Positions 8,597 through 10,901 of a stretch of 10,901 bases of DNA are shown piece by piece (position 1 is the stretch's first letter; every line of letters starts with the position of its first letter). The DNA is from Desulfuromonadaceae bacterium. GTDB taxonomy: Bacteria > Desulfobacterota > Desulfuromonadia > Desulfuromonadales > Geopsychrobacteraceae. The notes beneath the pieces were generated by a model. That model was not told the origin of the DNA and did no database searches. It saw nothing but the letters and a program-made list of their open reading frames with translations. The stretch is taken from NCBI GenBank assembly GCA_030639985.1, contig DAOWKG010000216.1, positions 1 to 10,901 of the forward strand, read 5' to 3'. The position numbers and the translations under genes were made by a program.

Positions 8597-9003
8597 CAGG
8601 CAATATAGAGTAAATAGCTACTCCCTTGTTTTTCCCGTCGCAACAAACCTCTAGCGGTCATATCTTTGATTGTCTGCTGCAGCTGTTTTTTACTCTGATC
8701 TGCAAACAGCGAATACAGCTCGGTCTGTTTTATCCCGGCCTGATCGGTGACTGCAGCAATTATAGCAGTTTCAACTGGCGCCAATACTTCTTCAACAGGA
8801 ACAGTTTCAAGCGGATTTATTTTGGTTTCAAACACATCCGCTTTAGATACTTCACCGGAAGCACTGTCAGGCTCTTGAGCTACCGAACAAGGTGCAGTTT
8901 CAAGGCTACGTTCTGCACGAATTTCGGTCTCAATAGCCATTAATTTCTGATAAAAATAAAATGCGGCACCAATCAGCAATAGTAAAACGATAAAACAAAA
9001 CAT
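8596..9003 (-). CDS. membrane-anchored protein with probable C-terminal winged-helix domain
   Basis: I do not recognise a named family. The 135-residue product has one hydrophobic segment at the N terminus (about 2-18, FCFIVLLLLIGAAFYFY) followed by a charged coiled stretch (20-35). An acidic, Pro/Ser-rich linker (36-75) leads to a compact domain at about 76-135. That domain reads as three helices and a strand pair: ETAIIAAV, IKQTELYSLF, KKQLQQTIKDMTARGLL, then RREKQGSSYLLYIA. This is the pattern of a winged helix-turn-helix, with the wing at the end. The topology places the domain in the cytoplasm if the N terminus is outside. The ATG at 9003 has GGAGG 5 bases upstream; a TTG at 9021 would put that GGAGG inside the coding sequence, so I prefer 9003. 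The gene ends in the two-way terminator. A DNA-binding role is inference from pattern only. Confidence 0.8.
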   Translation of the reverse strand: MFCFIVLLLLIGAAFYFYQKLMAIETEIRAERSLETAPCSVAQEPDSASGEVSKADVFETKINPLETVPVEEVLAPVETAIIAAVTDQAGIKQTELYSLFADQSKKQLQQTIKDMTARGLLRREKQGSSYLLYIA

Positions 9004-9105
9004 CAATACCTCCGGTTCCAATCACATTTAACTATGAATATTCAAACAGCGACGAAATGCCAGCACTAGACCATGCATATGCCCATAGTTTAGTGTATTA
9101 ATATC

Positions 9106-9363
9106 TTAAAACAATATCATCAAAATAACCGACATACAAGCGGCAACCAAACTGCCCCAATAGCCGTACCAGGCAAAACCGACACGCCCGGTTTCATCGC
9201 GGGTCAACTGTTTATATTGCCCCATATGTTTATGTACCTGCCAACGAATTTCAAAAAAACTAATCTGGATTTCTGCCGCCGATACTCGACGCAAAACCTG
9301 AATAGAAAAATATAGGTTAATGATACTGAAAAATAGCAACAGAATGAGTAAAGTCAATAGCAC
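9106..9363 (-). CDS. small membrane protein with two hydrophobic segments, unknown function
   Basis: The 85-residue product has hydrophobic segments at about residues 1-22 (LLTLLILLLFFSIINLYF) and 66-85 (YGYWGSLVAACMSVILMILF). Between them is a 40-residue basic, aromatic stretch with FFEIRWQVHKHM (36-47). The hairpin topology suggests an inner-membrane protein whose loop faces the cytoplasm. I do not recognise the family. The GTG at 9363 has only a weak GGA upstream, and a TTG at 9357 is possible. The frame stays open upstream for at least 36 bases, into the inverted-repeat element at 9377-9544, so the start is uncertain and the original 5' end could have been altered by that element. It is 102 bp upstream of the 135-aa gene on the same strand and may share its transcript. 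Confidence 0.65.
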   Translation of the reverse strand: MLLTLLILLLFFSIINLYFSIQVLRRVSAAEIQISFFEIRWQVHKHMGQYKQLTRDETGRVGFAWYGYWGSLVAACMSVILMILF

Positions 9364-9376
9364 CGATTTTCCAGAC

Positions 9377-9544
9377 CTAGGATGCTGTCGGGCTTTGCGA
9401 ATCGTAACGAGAAAACGACTGTTCGAGGGCAGATTTTCGTAGATTTGAGAGCGAATAGCACCGCTATTTGTCGAAAATATACGTAAATATGCACCGATCA
9501 GGCGGTTTCACAGTAGATTCTTGTAAAGCCCGATAGCCTCCTAG
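9377..9544. mobile_element. 168-bp element with imperfect 22-bp terminal inverted repeats (MITE-like or structured RNA)
   Basis: The left end (9377-9398) and the complement of the right end (9523-9544) match at 19 of 22 bases. Both begin CTAGGA and share TCGGGCTTT. A further GAATC match follows after a 2-base shift. Inside are ATTTTCG (9433-9439) with CGAAAAT (9472-9478), and AATAGC (9454-9459) with GCTATT (9463-9468), all nested on one centre. The whole element could fold into a single long hairpin on either strand. It holds no credible gene and fills the gap between two minus-strand genes. No target-site duplication was found. It may be a non-autonomous mobile repeat, or a structured RNA or terminator-like unit. 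A genome-wide copy count would decide. Confidence 0.55.
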
Positions 9545-9570
9545 CATGAGAAGAAGACAAAGGTAATAAT

Positions 9571-9590
9571 AGTGATTTACAACCATCACT
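9571..9590 (-). terminator. weak hairpin at the end of the lipoprotein gene
   Basis: On the minus strand AGTGAT (9590-9585) pairs with ATCACT (9576-9571) around an eight-base loop and is followed by the T-rich stretch ATTATTACCTTTGTC. It overlaps the stop codon. Six AT-rich pairs make a weak stem, so it may only slow transcription. Confidence 0.3.
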
Positions 9591-9966
9591 GCTGACGTTT
9601 TTCCATCTGTATCAGTAATCCCTTAAACTGCTCCAGTTGCAATGTTAATTGCTTATTCATCGCTTTCAATTCCGCAAGAGTCTCCTGCTGCTGTCCCTGA
9701 ACCTCACGCAAACTCCCTACTTGGGCCTTACGTTTATCAAGTTCCTGAGAATAGAGGATGATAGTAATGGCACGCGTTGCCCAATCACTGTCAGGATAAT
9801 CAATAATAAATTGTTGAAATTCATTGATCCGATTGGTCTCCTGAAAATGGTCAAACGCACGCTTAAAACTGTACTGCTCAGACGCTAATCGTTGCTTATC
9901 TGGTGGACAGATATAGGTACAACTGGAGACAAATGATAACATAACCATGTAGTAAATTATTTTCAT
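9586..9966 (-). CDS. small lipoprotein with C-terminal coiled coil
   Basis: The 126-residue product begins MKIIYYMVMLSFVSSC, a short signal peptide with a lipobox ending at Cys16. Thr17 follows rather than Asp, which by the gammaproteobacterial sorting rule would favour the outer membrane. Residues 25-75 are helical, with FIIDYPDSDWATRAITII (53-70) resembling a single tetratricopeptide-like half repeat. Residues 88-126 are rich in Gln, Leu, Lys and Glu with heptad spacing (QETLAELKAMNKQLTLQLEQ) and look like a coiled coil. I do not recognise a named family. The ATG at 9966 lies 3 bases after the first base of the preceding gene's TAG stop (TAGTGATG); GTG at 9969 is an alternative start. The contact with the GGDEF gene suggests coupled translation and perhaps joint function, for example a periplasmic partner for its sensor region. 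That is inference. Confidence 0.8.
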   Translation of the reverse strand: MKIIYYMVMLSFVSSCTYICPPDKQRLASEQYSFKRAFDHFQETNRINEFQQFIIDYPDSDWATRAITIILYSQELDKRKAQVGSLREVQGQQQETLAELKAMNKQLTLQLEQFKGLLIQMEKRQQ

Positions 9967-9968
9967 CA

Positions 9969-10901
9969 CTATTTTCGCCGTTCAACCATGTAATTGCTAC
10001 CATCCTGAATCTTCAAATATTCCTTTACCCGGGCACAATCCTGACTTATTGCCAACCTCGATGGGTACTCATAGTGATCTGACGGAATCACCGCTATAGA
10101 TATTGTCATCAACGGAAAAGTGCGTTTAACCCCATAACGATCCTCACCAACAAAAGACCCGGCGGTTTTATCTTCAGCGGTATAAAAAGATGGTACCAGC
10201 AGATTAAAACCGGCAATTATTTTTTGCGCCAGAAGTTCACCCGCTTCAAGATTACAAATAATGACGTAATCGTCCCCCCCAATGTGGCCGACAAAATCAT
10301 CGGAGCTGCCATACTCGCCGACTACCTGCTTCAGTAGTTCTCCAATCTTGGCAAGCACCTCACTGCCCGCCTTGTAACCATAGCGATCACTATAAACCTT
10401 AAAATTATCAAGGTCTATATAGAGATGGGAAAATGGTTCACGGCTACTTATCCGCTGTTCCATATCACGATCGATAGCCAGGTTTCCCGGTAGCTGAGTA
10501 AGAGGGTTAGCATCAAGACTCAGTTGTTCCAATTCACCTAACTTTTGCCCCATATTGACAAAATCACTCGCCAATTGAGCAAACTCATCACTACCTTTCA
10601 ACTCTGGGTGATGGTCAAACCTCCCGGCTGAGATACTTTGAGTAGCTCTTTTTAACTCTTTGACGGAACGATGAATACTTATAATAACTGCCAACGATAC
10701 CGGTGCCGAAAGACAGATGCCGAGAAGACTCAACAACGCCGTCATCTGAAAAGCTCTATCGGTATGATCAGACAATTCAGCTAAACCAGTATTAATGGTC
10801 TGCTGCTGTCGCTGCCTGAATTCGGCCAGAAAATTTAACAGCTGCACCCGCAACGGAACCGTCATTTCGGTTGATAATTGCTGCGCCGCAGTCCAATTAC
10901 C
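9969..10901 (-). CDS. membrane HAMP-GGDEF protein with altered signature, C-terminal part (cut by window edge)
   Basis: The visible 310 residues run from the window edge to the stop; the frame is open at the edge, so the N terminus is missing. Residues 1-52 are helical and Gln-rich, probably the end of a periplasmic sensor. A membrane segment follows (about 53-76), then a HAMP linker (about 76-125, with ISAGRFDHHPELKGSDEFAQLA). The GGDEF domain spans about 129-310: NPLTQLPGN, HLYIDLDNFKVYSDRYGYKAGSEVL, then HIGGDDYVII with the signature at 208-212. Active diguanylate cyclases usually read GG(D/E)EF; here it is GGDDY, with Asp for Glu and Tyr for Phe. The RxxD inhibitory site that lies five residues before the signature reads SSDD, so it lacks its Arg. 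It could make cyclic di-GMP without feedback, bind it, or be inactive. The stop codon touches the lipoprotein start. Confidence 0.88.
   Translation of the reverse strand, partial: GNWTAAQQLSTEMTVPLRVQLLNFLAEFRQRQQQTINTGLAELSDHTDRAFQMTALLSLLGICLSAPVSLAVIISIHRSVKELKRATQSISAGRFDHHPELKGSDEFAQLASDFVNMGQKLGELEQLSLDANPLTQLPGNLAIDRDMEQRISSREPFSHLYIDLDNFKVYSDRYGYKAGSEVLAKIGELLKQVVGEYGSSDDFVGHIGGDDYVIICNLEAGELLAQKIIAGFNLLVPSFYTAEDKTAGSFVGEDRYGVKRTFPLMTISIAVIPSDHYEYPSRLAISQDCARVKEYLKIQDGSNYMVERRK

Overview
The window is a chromosomal segment of a Gram-negative bacterium. It carries lptF/lptG, which only make sense in a cell with an LPS-bearing outer membrane. The protein sequences and the mix of genes remind me most of the Desulfuromonadales and related former Deltaproteobacteria. 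That placement is an impression from the translated proteins, not a search result. Base composition is moderate and even across the housekeeping genes, and I see no large foreign island.

Layout. Positions 1-2892 hold a translation and nucleotide block on the minus strand, read rpsB > tsf > pyrH > frr. It encodes ribosomal protein S2, elongation factor Ts, UMP kinase and ribosome recycling factor; frr runs off the left edge. GTG starts with good ribosome binding sites fit tsf and pyrH, and frr starts inside the end of pyrH. A spacer of about 250 bp (2893-3141) separates rpsB from the divergent lptF-lptG pair (3142-5408, plus strand). That pair encodes the two inner-membrane permease subunits of the LPS exporter, with a 4-bp ATGA overlap. 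lptG converges on ahcY (S-adenosylhomocysteine hydrolase, minus strand, 5496-6935) across a long two-way hairpin terminator. ahcY and eno (enolase, plus strand, 7235-8521) diverge from a 299-bp spacer with candidate promoters for both and a hairpin in the eno leader. eno converges on a minus-strand accessory group across a perfect 42-bp palindromic terminator.

The accessory group (8596-10901, minus strand, read right to left) starts with a membrane HAMP-GGDEF protein cut by the right edge. Next come a small lipoprotein with a coiled-coil tail whose start touches the GGDEF stop codon, a 168-bp intergenic element with imperfect 22-bp terminal inverted repeats, an 85-aa protein with two membrane segments, and a 135-aa protein with one membrane segment and a probable winged-helix domain.

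The translation block, lptFG, ahcY and eno are ordinary housekeeping genes. The parts most worth a second look are the inverted-repeat element at 9377-9544, the GGDEF protein with an altered signature (GGDDY) and its coupled lipoprotein, the membrane-anchored winged-helix protein, and several strong hairpins. I did not find a clear new multi-gene system.
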